The notes beneath the pieces are model-generated. The model was not told the origin of the DNA. It did no database searches and saw only the letters and a program-made list of their open reading frames with translations. A stretch of 64,000 nucleotides of DNA from NCBI GenBank assembly GCA_000231825.2, contig JH720388.1, positions 1-64,000 of the forward strand. The letters are read 5' to 3'. Every line of letters starts with the position of its first letter. Position 1 is the first letter of the stretch. Both the position numbers and the translations under genes were made by a program. The DNA is from Tetrahymena elliotti 4EA (taxonomy: Eukaryota; Ciliophora; Oligohymenophorea; Hymenostomatida; Tetrahymenidae). Positions 39,401 through 51,447 of the stretch are shown in pieces.

Positions 39401-40623
39401 TTTAAATTTCAATGATTAGAATAAATTATAGATTATCGTTATCACTATCATTTCTTATTAATTCTATCTTTAGAAGTAGAACCCACATAAAAATATTAAG
39501 TAAATATAGACAGAAAAAAAACTAACTTTAAATCTTACTTTTATCTATTTGCTTGCAGCTTTATCTTTGAGCAATAATTCTTTAGATGGTATTAAAGTAC
39601 CTGTCAATTAGTATCTTGGTTTATTTTAATATGAATTCTATCTTCATAATTTGTTATGTGCTATTAGAGAATTTTGTAGTAAACTATGAAGATTAATTGA
39701 AGCAAAACAAATTTAAAACTGAAACTTAAAAAGAGATACCCTTAGATCTTCAGATTTTTAAACTTTAAATTTTCAAGTGTTTTAAAAGTTCATTACCTAT
39801 CGAAAAAAGTCATACTAGCTTTTTGGGATCATCGCTTTAGCTAGCAAAATTAGGTTTAGCTTAAAATAAAGAAGAAAAAAATAAATTGATCTTTGAAAAA
39901 AATAAACTTCTCCAAAAAGTTATTTCAGAATGCTACAGCCCAACCTTTGCCCAAATAGTAATTAAGTTTTAAACTTAAAATAAAATAAAGTTATTTATAA
40001 TTTTTATAGATAGAATCTCCTTTATCTTAAGTATCATAAGGTTTTAAGGCAGCCTTGATTGAAGACAAATTTAATGGATAAATTTAATCTGAAGTTTTTT
40101 TTAAGCGATGAAATTAAATAAGATGATGTAAAAGCAAATAATTTGATTTTAGATTTAATTTTAGCATGACTCTTAATAATTTATTTAAATGAAGTTAAAT
40201 TAAGAATTAAAATTACTTTAATAAAATTAGGTTCACATCTAGAGTGAAATTTTTTCTGAAAGATTGATTAATTGACTAAAATGAGAAAAATAAATTATCC
40301 TAAAACACACAATAAGGATTAAATAATATTGGTTCTTCAGTAAATTTAACTTAAAAAATAGAATTTTAATTAATTACTTAAAAAAAAAGGTAAACAAAAA
40401 ACATTACTTATTGAGAATGAAGAAAATGAAGAAGATATAAATCTTTGCTTATCTTAAGACACAAACTTTGTAACTAAATTAAATATTAATTTTTTGAACA
40501 ACAGCAATAAATAATTTTTATAAAAATATAGATTTAATCATAGGATCAAATAATTTTGATAATATTATTGCTCAGAATAAATTTTTTGATAAAATTCCTC
40601 CCCAAACACATAAACAATAGTGA
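36461..40623 (+). pseudogene. Internally deleted family copy C
   Basis: It begins with the same ATG and signal peptide as gene B (36461) and ends with the same terminal exon (TGA 40621-40623), but it is 4.2 kb instead of 11.8 kb. Defects seen by comparison with B: loss of one T after 36620 (frameshift in exon 1); Trp to TGA at 36842-36844; a ~140 bp deletion near 37040; loss of the splice donor near 38024; a junction at 38427/38428 joining sequence equal to B 24200 with B 30972 (about 6.8 kb deleted, removing the propeller and beta-helix); and a junction at 38860 removing about 0.7 kb, including 'EGYVGPLCNSC' and the first membrane helices. It cannot encode the family protein. Short antisense or sense transcripts remain possible. 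Confidence 0.88.
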
Positions 40624-40780
40624 ACTGTATTATAATAAGATTATAGTCTTTCGTAATTAAAACACATTAATAATAAAAATTTTATTTAAATTTAAAGATT
40701 GATTTATTACAATTGTTATAAAATAAAAAACTCAAAGATTGACAAAATATTATTCATTCAGACCAACATATATTTTATTT

Positions 40781-43700
40781 TCATACTTCGAATAATTAAT
40801 ACTTTTCAAGTATTTCAATTTCATTAGGATTTGTTTAATCTTTAGTTTTATTCTTCTACCTATTTGCAACATATTGTAAAACTTTTTAGGCATCATATAT
40901 TTTGCATTCTTTCATATCACCAACAGAGAGGTATTTTCCATCATCTGAAAACTCATGGCAAAGATTTTCACCCAGAAAACTAATTTTAGATACTAAATTG
41001 TAAGCATCTTCAATATTCCAAAAATGCAGTGACTTATAAGCTTAATTAGTTATCAAATAGTTAAAACTATTAGAAAGAGTCATGTAACTCACTTTAACTT
41101 CTTCATCAACTGTATTATTAAATAATTAAGTAAAATTATAAAAAAAATAAAAAAAAATTTACATGAAACCTTTTTAACAACTTCAAAATTTTTTTGGATG
41201 TTCATGATTTCGAAAGAGGAGTCTTTATATGAGAAAATAAGCAAATCCTCATTATTTTTACTCAAAAGAGCAGCTTAATAAATTTTTTTCTCAGAGCCTT
41301 TAAATTCTTTTACAAGATTAAAATTAGTATCATTACTGAACACTGATGAGTTATCATTGTCATATCTGATATAGACATATTTTTTATTATGCTTAAATTC
41401 AATAATAGCGCCTTATTTTTAGTATTATTCTGTAAATTAAAGTGCATTATCAATATCAGTTTTATTGAATCCAATTTCGGTATTCTTTTATTTGATTTAA
41501 TTGTCATAAACCAAAATAACAAATGATAAAATGCTGATGTTTAATTATTCTTCATCACATTTAATTTTGTGAACAACTTAAAAATTCTTTTCTATGTCGT
41601 ATATTTGTATATTTTAACTATCAATAGTTATTCCTACAAGCTTTAAATTTTCTGAAAAAGCTACACCTACTGTTTAATCCTTTTATCCATAATGAGTATA
41701 AACAAGCTCAAACCCATTTTAAACATTCCAAATTTTGCACACACTATTTAAGCAAATTGTAGCTAAATATTTAGAATGTGGAGAGAATTATGTTTTAAAA
41801 ATAATATCATTTTATGTTTTATTTTATACAATTTCTTCAAATCTGAGAGATAAGTCCCACACCTTAAATGTTCCAATAGAACTTCCAGTTATAATATATT
41901 TGCTATCTGCGCTAAAGTTTACACAAGTTTATTATCCTTCGTTTATTGTGTTAATAAGTCCAAACTATTTTTCTACGTCCCAGATTTAACAATATTTTCC
42001 AAAACAAACATTTGCAAAATATTTATTATCCTTTGAAAAAGCAAGAGAGATAATCTGGCCTTCATTAACCTCTAATTCTATAACTTTAAGCAGTTTAAAG
42101 TCTTGTTCTACTAACCAAATTTTGGTTTTACCATCAGCAGAGCCAGTTACAAAATATTTATTATCTGAAGAAAAAGCAATAGACATAATAAAATTATCGT
42201 GTGCATTAACTTCTTTAACAAACTTGAATGAGTTTTATACATCATAGATTTTGAAGTGATTATCAAAATTAGTGCTAACCAAGTACTTGTTATTGTGAGA
42301 AAATGCAACTTTTGAAGGTCCAATTCTGAGTTCAATAGGGTTATGTGGTACTTTATTTAAAATAGATTAAGATTAAATAAAAAAAAAGAAAACTATTTCA
42401 TAAAATTTAATAAAAAATTACTTTTAAGCATTTACTCGCGAAGTGGATTTGTGAATTTTTAGATTTATTTGAAATTTTATTTAACATCAAAAACATAGAG
42501 ATCTTATTCTACATTCATTTAGCTTACCACAGATAAGTATTTTTAGTCATTTGATAAAGCTAATCCATATATTTGTGCTGGTAAACTTATCTCTTTGATA
42601 GATTCATATCCTTTCTCAACATCATAGATTCTTATTTTTTTATCCTGGCAACCTGTAATAAATAATTTACCATCTGCTGAATAAGCTGCACACATAATAT
42701 AATCAACAAGATCTTCATCATAGGTATAAGCTTTGACTGTCTTTACTAGCTCATAATTTTTCGATCTATCCCAAATCTTACAAGAAGTATCTTTGGATAT
42801 GGTAACAATATATTTATCATCAGGAGAAGTTAAAATATTATTAAGCATTTTTTTGTGACCTTAAAACATCTTAGGATCTTTATTTTCTTAGCTTATATTA
42901 AAAGAGTAGTAGGTAAAATCTGCAGAGCAAACACCATAATAATTAGAGTCATCAGAGAAAGTAAATGAGTTAATTCTGATAGAAATGAGAAAAGTATCTT
43001 TCTTGATTTCTTCATCTATATTGTATAATTATAATGTTTGAGAAGATTTTAAAATGGCTAAGGCTTTTCCATTTGGAGAAAGCACAGCTGTTTTTGTTTC
43101 AATTTCAACTGATTCCTCTCTAAACAGTTTGTATTCATCATTTTCATTTTCTTTTTTCCATATCTAAAATTTTTTATCAAAAAGCATGACTATTACATTA
43201 CCATCTTCATTTGCTGCTGAGCCTTTATACTTTTCACATTTTATTTATGAAGTTACCTTTAAGCTCTTGATGTCATGAATATTCATTTATTCGCTTTTTA
43301 AAGCAATAATGGACTTAGAAGTTAATAAAAGATCTTCACCTTCAACTTTAATTTCTTTAAATCCAGTAAGTAAATTTCCATATTGAATTGTTTTGTTTTT
43401 CAATTAAGCAAGGAAATTTCCATTTTTATATTGAATGCTCTTAATTTAATTTGAAAATTAAAATGAATTCAAAATTTCAAATGTCTTGCTATCTATGAAA
43501 AATATTGTTTTAGCACATTAAACAAATATTTAATTTTGATGATGGAAGACTTTTTCAAGTGAATAGCAAGATAATTTCATAGATTGCAACAATTTTAAAT
43601 TCTTGAAGTCAAATCTATTTATAAATCCATTACTATTTACAGTAATGATTTCATTGCCAAAATACATCAGATCGTTAGATTAGTAAACATCATTCAAATC

Positions 43701-46700
43701 AAACAATTTTTTGAAGGATTTAAGCATAGCGTTAGTAGTATAACTAGATTCAAAGCTATCGAGATTCTAATTGTCTAAGTAAGCCTCATTTAAATTACAA
43801 TAATCAAAATTCATTTTCAAACTTTTATGTCCAGGAATGTAAGCTTTAGAGAATGAGCATTTGGATAATTAAAGCTCTTCATAAGCAAATTTCCCATTCA
43901 ATAAGACTGAAAGCATGTTTGATGCACCAATATCTATTTTACTATTCTCAGCTTAGTGAGTTATGGTTGACTTTCTTAGGTACTAAATATATCTGCTAGT
44001 TTAGCTAATTTCTTGTTTGCTATAAGATGCTATAAATTATTCAGACTCTATGTCTTGCTTTATTAATTTGTAAAACTTCAAAAGAACTTACTATTCCGAC
44101 TAGTTTGCTTCGGGAGTCATAATAATTTTCTAGTTGATTGCAAATTTAGCTAATTCTTCGATAGTTAGACTATGCACTTTCTCTCCATGGACATCAAAAT
44201 CATACTTCATAGCTCTAGCTGTAAAGTATTCAAAAAGTGATTTGTGCTTAAATTCAATAATTTTATCAGAGAATAATTATCCTTCTTGATTTTCATTGCT
44301 TTTTACCTTGGTAGCTATTTTAGAATTAACGTAGTTTGTTATTTTAATGAGCAATCTTTATTAGTTTTCATTCTTAAGCTAGTTTTTGATATTTGCTTAG
44401 AGATTAAATGAAATTTCTTCTTTATTAAGCTACAAGAAATTAGCTTTTTTACCTTTATTAATGAACATTTGCAGTGCTATTGTCTAAAAATAAATAAAGA
44501 AAGAGGTTACAATTTCTGTTTTAAGCTTCTTATCAGATAAACTTTGCTTAATTTAAGTCATGAAATCAATAGCCTCTCTGTTAAATTGTTCATAAAAGAA
44601 AATTTCTTAAATTTATATTTAGTCAGAAATATTCTTCACCAAATCACTTAATTCTTTTTCTTCATTGTTAATAACCAATCTTGTAAATAAATACAAATTA
44701 ATTGGTAGGAATAATAAGCTCTCTAGTTATTAGTTGCTCAAACATTTGCCCATCATGTCTATGAATTATTCTTAGTTAAGATTTGTTTAGGAATTTGTGG
44801 TATGCTTTGCATAGAATTTCTGACAATATTAATCAATATCTTTCCTCTCAAACTCTTTGAGCTTAGCAATACAATACGATGTTTCATCTCTAATATTGTG
44901 TTTATCATCAAAACTAAAGTAATGGCGAGCATCATTTTCTGTTAGCTTCTCCATTCTGGATGAAACAATTACTACGGTATTCTGCCATTCATTTAATTTA
45001 AGCTTTGAGTAAACTCTGAAGAATTCTCCTGAGAACTCATCATATCCATCAAGTAAAATAAGCTTATTTCTAGGTAGCTTTTTAATTTAATCTATCTAGT
45101 GTTACTCTAATTTTTAACTTAACAAATATTCATCTAAAGAAGGATTCTCTGGATTCAAGCTATTACACTTGATTAAAAATGTAATGTAATTTGTTTAATT
45201 ACCTTCTTTTTACTAGCTTGAATTCTTTTCCTTCATCACCAAAGTTTCTAACCTTTTGAAGAGCATAGATTTACCAACGCCACCTTCAGCAAGGATACCT
45301 AAAATCTTGCAATTAGTCTTTGACAGATTATTTTATTTCTAAGTCTAATCTAATTGATGAGGAATAAGGAAAGATTGAATTATTGAATTAATAGCATTTT
45401 CCTGTTTATTTTATTCATTACTTTCAGTAAAAATATTGTTTCCACTCATAAATGAGATATTTTAATCAATGTAAAGATCTTAAACTTCTAATAAAATATC
45501 ATCTTTTTATGCAATATCTTTTTCTAGTCTTTACCTAGCCTCTATTTCCCACTTTTCTATCATTTTAAGAGACAATTTTTCAAAAAAATCAGATTAGTCT
45601 TTGATTGTGTCTTCAATCGATTCTAATTCTTTTTTACTGATTTTGTTATTCTCAAACTCTTCTAATCTAGCTTTTTAATATTTAATTACACTTTGAGCTA
45701 TTGCAGTTGGATTAGTTTTAACTTCTTCATTCAACACCTTGACAAATTTGTTGTTACTCTAAAATATTAACTTAATTGAGTCATTTTTTTCAGATACATA
45801 TGTAAATACTAAATGAGTAAAGAGCAAGTCCTTATGTTCAGAAGTGCTTGATTAAAAGGCATCATATAACTTGAGCAAAATTTAATTTGAAACAAACCTA
45901 TAAGTCATATCCTTTACACTAAACTTGAAAAACAGAAGGAAACTTTCTGACGAAGATGACTTTTTAGCTGATTGCTATTTGAGCATTTTGTAGAACTATT
46001 CAAACTTATTGTTGGCAATGAATTATTCATTTAATTTATCTATGAATTTATATTCAAGTATATTTTTTTCTAAAATATAGTTGATTTAAATAAGCAAATA
46101 AAGCAGCAAATGACTTGAAGTCTAGCTATCAGAATAATCAATAAATTCTTCAATGTAGAAAATTAGATCATCAATAGCTTTTACTTATTGCAAATTTTCA
46201 AAATATTTTGCCCTTTTTGCTAAAATAGCAGCAAAATATTTAATCATAACATCTTTAGTGAAAGATCTTACTTTTTCTTGAGCTCTATCCACAATCTACC
46301 ATATTTGCTGTAATTCATCTGATCTTTTGAATGCAATTTCATGCAAAAATTAAGATAATTCTTAGCCATCCTTCTCATTAATTTTCAAAGAGTCATCAAC
46401 AAGCATTTTCTTTGAAAACTTTCCTTGATTTTCAACATTTATTTTAATAAATTAAGAAATAAGTTTGAGATGAGATTTATTTTTTTCTGATGATTCAAAA
46501 TCTTAATCACTCAAATCATAAAAGAATTAATAAATGAACTCCAAATCTGAGCAAGGAAATAACTTAGAGTTTTCTTAAAGACGGTTCAAGAAGACATTGA
46601 TTTTAGCTATTATTTTATTTTAATCATCTCTATCAATAGTGAGAGAACTGCTCATAGTGTATTACAAACATAAATTAAAAAGTTCTACCATAAACATTCT

Positions 46701-47276
46701 GTACATGCTTATGTTAACTACTATTTATTCTTTAGTTCTATTTATACATTTATCAAATATGTCACTTATTTCTGTTATCTGTTCTTACTTTTCTATAATT
46801 TTGTTCACATAATTTACGTTATTTACTCTGTCTTAGTAAAATTTAGTAAACTTATTGTCTATTTAGTTATTTTAATTTATTTATTCATCAATCTGCTATA
46901 AATTTAGTTCGTTCAATCCATCTGATCTACTACAGCATGCTCCTCCTCCTAATAATCTCTCCTGGTTTGTAGAATTTGGTGATTTAATTACTCTTTGGAG
47001 TTGAATCGACAAAACTTTGTGATCACTTGCCTTGCTTAAATTAGCTATCTTTTATCTTTAAACTTAAGAAAGCCCAAATAAGGAGCATTTTTAGTCAATT
47101 TAACAAAAATGGATCTACTCTTTCTAATTTTTAATGGAAAAGGCATTCTTTTAATAGTTATTTTACTTAAGCTAATCTTCATTGAGTTAAAAATAATCTT
47201 AGATCCCATTCTTAGTAAAGAGAGGTTCTAGTTTGTTACCTTTACCTAGTTTGGTTTATAATTTATTTTGTTTCAT
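40781..47276 (-). CDS. NACHT (STAND) P-loop NTPase with C-terminal WD40 repeats, 2,123 aa
   Basis: The model runs from ATG (47276) to TGA (40783-40781). Two introns (42351-42421, 71 nt; 41110-41162, 53 nt) give exons of 4855, 1188 and 329 nt that keep one frame. Residues 1-640 are helical and Gln/Lys-rich with no recognised domain, apart from a GGGACC stretch near residue 110. The Walker A motif GILAEGGVGKS has its Lys at 669, and the NACHT-style Walker B motif LILLDGYDE has Asp at 743. A winged-helix/helical region follows, then a short pentapeptide-like strip (about 1100-1160, 'FDYCNLNEAYLDNQNLDS'). Many WD40-like blades fill about 1200-2100 (for example SKDTSCKIWD, GCQDKKIRIYD, GSADGKTKIW). 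STAND NTPases with this layout act as ligand-triggered oligomerising switches, some in immunity or cell death. The ligand and output here are unknown. Its 3' end converges on copy C (158 bp apart), and a fragment of it lies beside gene B. Confidence 0.9.
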
Positions 47277-48283
47277 ACCTTTTTTTAATATTTATTTAAT
47301 ATTTATTATTTAAATTTTTTCAACTTGTTTTTGTTGTTTAAATGCTGTATATGTAAATTTACTCTATTGTTCAAATCTTATTAAATTTTAATTAAATAAC
47401 TTGGTTGGACAAAAGGGAAAAAGAAATTTTTCATCACTTAAGGTTTAATCATTAACTAATAAATTGAAAAAATCTTTAAAAGAAGTTTTGAAGTAATTGA
47501 TAATAAATTTTATGATTTATGAAAAGATATATTTGCTTAAGGTAAAAATATTTCTTCAAACTAACTTTTTTATAGAAATGTAAGTTTAAAAAGGTTTAAT
47601 TTACACTCAAAAGGATAAAAAATATTATTTTTGATTGATAATTTCTTATTTTGATTCTTAAAAGTAAGTTTTTATTTGTCTAAGATAATATCTTTCAAAA
47701 GGATTTTTTAATTATGAATTTGAAGATAAAATTAAAAATAGTGTGTGAAAACAAACGGAAAGAAAGCTTTTCTGATTTTATCACCCAAAAATTAATTGTT
47801 AATGTAAAGTAAAGTAATACAAAAATATGAAATAAAATTGAAAAAATCAGATTTAAATCATCTAATCAAAAATAAAATTTCCTATTTAAGCAAATTAATT
47901 TTTTTGATCTTTATATAATGAATGGCAAATAACACTTTTATCTTAAAAAATAAATTTGCTTTCATAGAGACCTTAACCTTACTATAAAAAAATGCATGGA
48001 AATATTATTAAAATATTTTTTCAATAAATCAGTGGTATTTATTGTACTTTAGATTTTAGAATCAAAAAGAGAACGGTTAATTCATTTAAGTTAGCCTTTA
48101 AAATAATATAATAGAAGAATACTAATGTTTTTTGTGATTTTTCTTGCAGTAAAATAAATCAACAGTTTACTGTCTCAAATTTAAGTTTTGTAGTTAATGA
48201 TATGAATTATCTGTTATGTGCTTTCAAATGAGTTAATTATTATCTAAGAGAGAGAAAAAATAATTTCTGCACTAATTTCATGT
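47277..48283. other. Upstream spacer of the NACHT-WD40 gene
   Basis: About 1 kb of AT-rich sequence without a supported frame. The NACHT-WD40 promoter must lie here, but no element is recognisable. Confidence 0.5.
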
Positions 48284-48432
48284 TAAGTTAATATATGTAG
48301 AAATACGGGAATGAGCTCAAAATTCAAAAGTCCAAACAGCCCTCAACATTTTCTCGTTGTCGAGAAAATGTTGAGGGCTGTTTGGACTTTTGAATTTTGA
48401 GCTCATTCCCGTATTTCTACATATATAAGTTA
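48284..48432. mobile_element. Perfect 66-bp-arm palindrome with flanking direct repeats (MITE-like)
   Basis: 48291-48356 is the exact reverse complement of 48361-48426, with a 4-nt loop (ttgt). The sequence 'taagtta' flanks it on both sides (48284-48290 and 48426-48432), as a target-site duplication would. The arms are visibly richer in G/C than the surrounding DNA. No open frame encodes a transposase. The best reading is a non-autonomous foldback or MITE insertion. A hairpin RNA gene or an assembly fold-back are alternatives. Confidence 0.7.
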
Positions 48433-49456
48433 TGATAAGGAGCAGGAAGAAAATTGTTTGGAAAATATTAAGTTGCAAAAATTAAAATTATTTTTAGAGA
48501 TATTTATGTTTTTTTGGAGTATTTAGTTTTTAAAAATTAAGATTTGATAATTAATCATTAATTTGTAAGTGAGAAACTTAATTTTTCTATCTTACTATAT
48601 TCGTGGAAAGAAGTTTACCGAAGATTGATAATAAAGATATCACTTAATCACTAACAACACTTATCTTAATTAGATAAATTACCTGTTTAATATGTTAACT
48701 AGTTAAATAAAAAATATATCTTTCTCGCTAACAATTATTGAAATTTTAAATTGAAATATTTATACTGTATTCTACTTCTAACTTTGAAAAATATGAACCT
48801 AAAAAAATATTTAGAATTTACCTAAATAATTTTTGAAGTGAATCAAACATTTCAAGTTAAAAAGTAATTGTTCAAAAAGAAAATGCAGTACTAAATTTCT
48901 TATTTTTTTGACTTAAACTAAAAGAAGTTTTTTAAATTGTTTTTAGGATCATCTAAATTTCGTGATAAAGTTTCCCTGATTAATTTTTTTATCAAGATTT
49001 TTCTTTCAAAAGTAATGACCTAAAGATCACATTTTGTATTTTTATTAAATTAATAATTAAATATTTTAGTATAAAATTTGAAGTAATAGGCATATTATAA
49101 TGATCATAATTATCTCAAAAATAGTTTGATTCAGTTCATTTTTTAATAGTTTAAACAAGAGAAGATTAGCTTAGCTTTTAAGATTAATAAAATCAAAAAA
49201 ACAACTTTAAATATGATATATCTTTCTTTAAAATTAATATATATATGAATAAGGAATTGAATTAATTTTGTTAATAATCTTTTAATATGATTTAATAAAG
49301 CAAAAATAATATTATTATGGTAGGTATTAGCATAAAAAATGTATTACAATAAAAAATAATTCAGTTTATATTTCATTTTTTTTATTTATCAACTCTAATC
49401 TTAACAAATTACTTTTTTTTAAAATAATACTTTAATTAAATAGGTAGATTTTAGAA
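48433..49456. other. AT-rich spacer, nothing seen
   Basis: No supported reading frame on either strand. It lies between the palindrome and the 3' end of the Pro/Gln-rich gene. Confidence 0.5.
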
Positions 49457-50083
49457 TCATTTATTTGGTTTTATAAATTTTGGATTTAAGGGCTCATCAG
49501 GCACGTTTTAATTTTTATAAAAGTGTTTTGTTATATGGATTTTATTACTTGATTTGACCATGCTCTGAGGAACCAAAGTAGGAAATTAAGGGAAAGAAGT
49601 CGGTAATGTTTATTATTAAAGAAGTTCTTGTTAATTTTATCCAGCTTCAACTAGTTAAGCCAACGCTTTTATCATTTCAGGAGGAGGTGGTGGAGGAGGA
49701 GGCATATTATTAAAATTAAAACTTTTTTTATTAGTATATTAAATTTTTGAGCTTTATTCTAAATTTTAAGCTTAGCTACTTCTATTTTCTTGATTGCTAT
49801 TTGCTTATTCATTTTCTTCTTAAATTAAGTTTAATGGAATATTGAGTTATTATTAATTCATCATTCCTTGTGAGTTTTCAAATTATGCTTAGTAATAAGG
49901 ATCATAATGATTCATTTATGGATAAAAAGGCATATATTGTTACTAATAATACATTTAATTTTAAGGAGGATAACCCATCATAGGATTGCTAGCATAAAAA
50001 TTATTATTTTGTGATTAGCTAACCCTAAAAAGTTTAGGTTTATTCTAAAAAGCTTTATCTATCTTTCCTTGATTATAATCCAT
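49457..50083 (-). CDS. Pro/Gln/Asn-rich small protein, 208 aa
   Basis: One uninterrupted frame runs from ATG (50083) to TGA (49459-49457). It begins MDYNQGKIDKAFQ and is rich in Gln, Asn, Met and Tyr (residues 25-110). A run of eight prolines sits near residue 130, followed by EMIKALAQLVEAGQNQQELLQQQ, which looks helical. The C terminus is basic (KHFYKNQNVPDEPLNPKFIKPNK). The polyproline run could bind profilin, SH3 or WW domains. No catalytic domain is present, and I do not recognise the family. Composition this skewed is common in ciliate RNA-binding or scaffold proteins, so assignment stops at description. Confidence 0.75.
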
Positions 50084-51447
50084 TAAAACAAATAAATTAA
50101 TAATTAAGCATTATTTCTGAAAATAAACTGACCTTAATTATATAAAAATCTTTATTTAAAATGAAAAAATTTCAAAGGATCTTCTAATTTCTTTTAAATT
50201 TTGAATTTAATAATAAAAATCAATACAAAATTCATTTCAGAATAAAAATAATTTAAAAAAAATACAAATCAATTTATTCGACTAAGGAAATCTATTTAAT
50301 TTTAAATTCAATGAATTATGAACAACAAACATACTATTATAATTTAAACTTAAAATAATAAATAAAATAATTTTAAATTTAATTCAATAAAGTAGTGTCA
50401 TTGTAATTATCAAATACCTAAATAGATATTCATCTTAATTATTCATGACTAGTTTCTGACTAGAGAAATTAATATTTCATTTTGACTTCTATTTTAATAA
50501 AATACTTAATTCAAATTACTAAAGCAATATATATTTAATAACTTAACAATCAAAAGATATCCTTCTTATTTCAATTATTCTTAACTAGAAAAATTAATAT
50601 TTGGTTTTGTTTTATTAAAATCTGACATAATTCAAGTTAATAATTATCAAATTAAATTTAATAAATTAAAACTGCATCAAAAAATAATTTTTTGTAATGA
50701 ATGGATCAATTAAAATTACCAAAATAATTTAAAAATAATTTATTAATTTTCGATTTTAAAAACAACAACCTAATATTTTCAAAAATTAAAAATAATAATA
50801 TCAATTTTATTGTATAAACTTTAATAGTGAAAAAATATCAATTATTTAAAAAAAAAATAATAATAATTAAATTTAATTTAAAATAAAAATAAAAAGCAAT
50901 TTTTGAGGACCATTAATTATCAAATATTTTTTTAATTTTAAGATTAAACATATTGAAAAATGTTTATTAAATAAATACTTTCATTAAAAGCTCAATTTTT
51001 ATTAGCAATTTAAAATGAAAATTGATAGATTTTCTTATTTAATTCAAATTTTTTTCTAAACTTATCCCTTGAAATAATTTATTTTATTTAAAATAAAGAG
51101 CATTAAATTTGCATAAAATAGACTTTATGTTTGATAAATACTTTTTTGTTTAGGATAATAAATATAAAAGTTGATTTAAGATATTTAACTATGTTTATAT
51201 CAGTTTTTAATATTCTTAGGATTGTTTTTTTAATCAAAAAATTAATTATATGCCTGATAGATTTCAGATAAATTAATTGATTTTCTTTTTGAGGTGAATG
51301 AAAGATAAATAGAGAGATGAGTTGATTAATAAATTATTTAGTTAATTAGGTCTTATCTTAGATTCAATAAATAAATACAAGCAAAGATTTATTTTTTGGT
51401 GATTTTCAAAGCAAATATTATTTTGAATAAGTTAATTATTAGGGAAA
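50084..51447. other. Spacer between divergent genes
   Basis: 1.36 kb of very A/T-rich DNA between divergently transcribed genes. It should contain both promoters. No coding frame or repeat is convincing. Confidence 0.5.

Noticed and set aside
49690..49704. GGAGGAGGTGGTGGAGG run as a G-quadruplex or regulatory motif
   Set aside because: It is simply the antisense of the eight-proline run in the minus-strand coding sequence.
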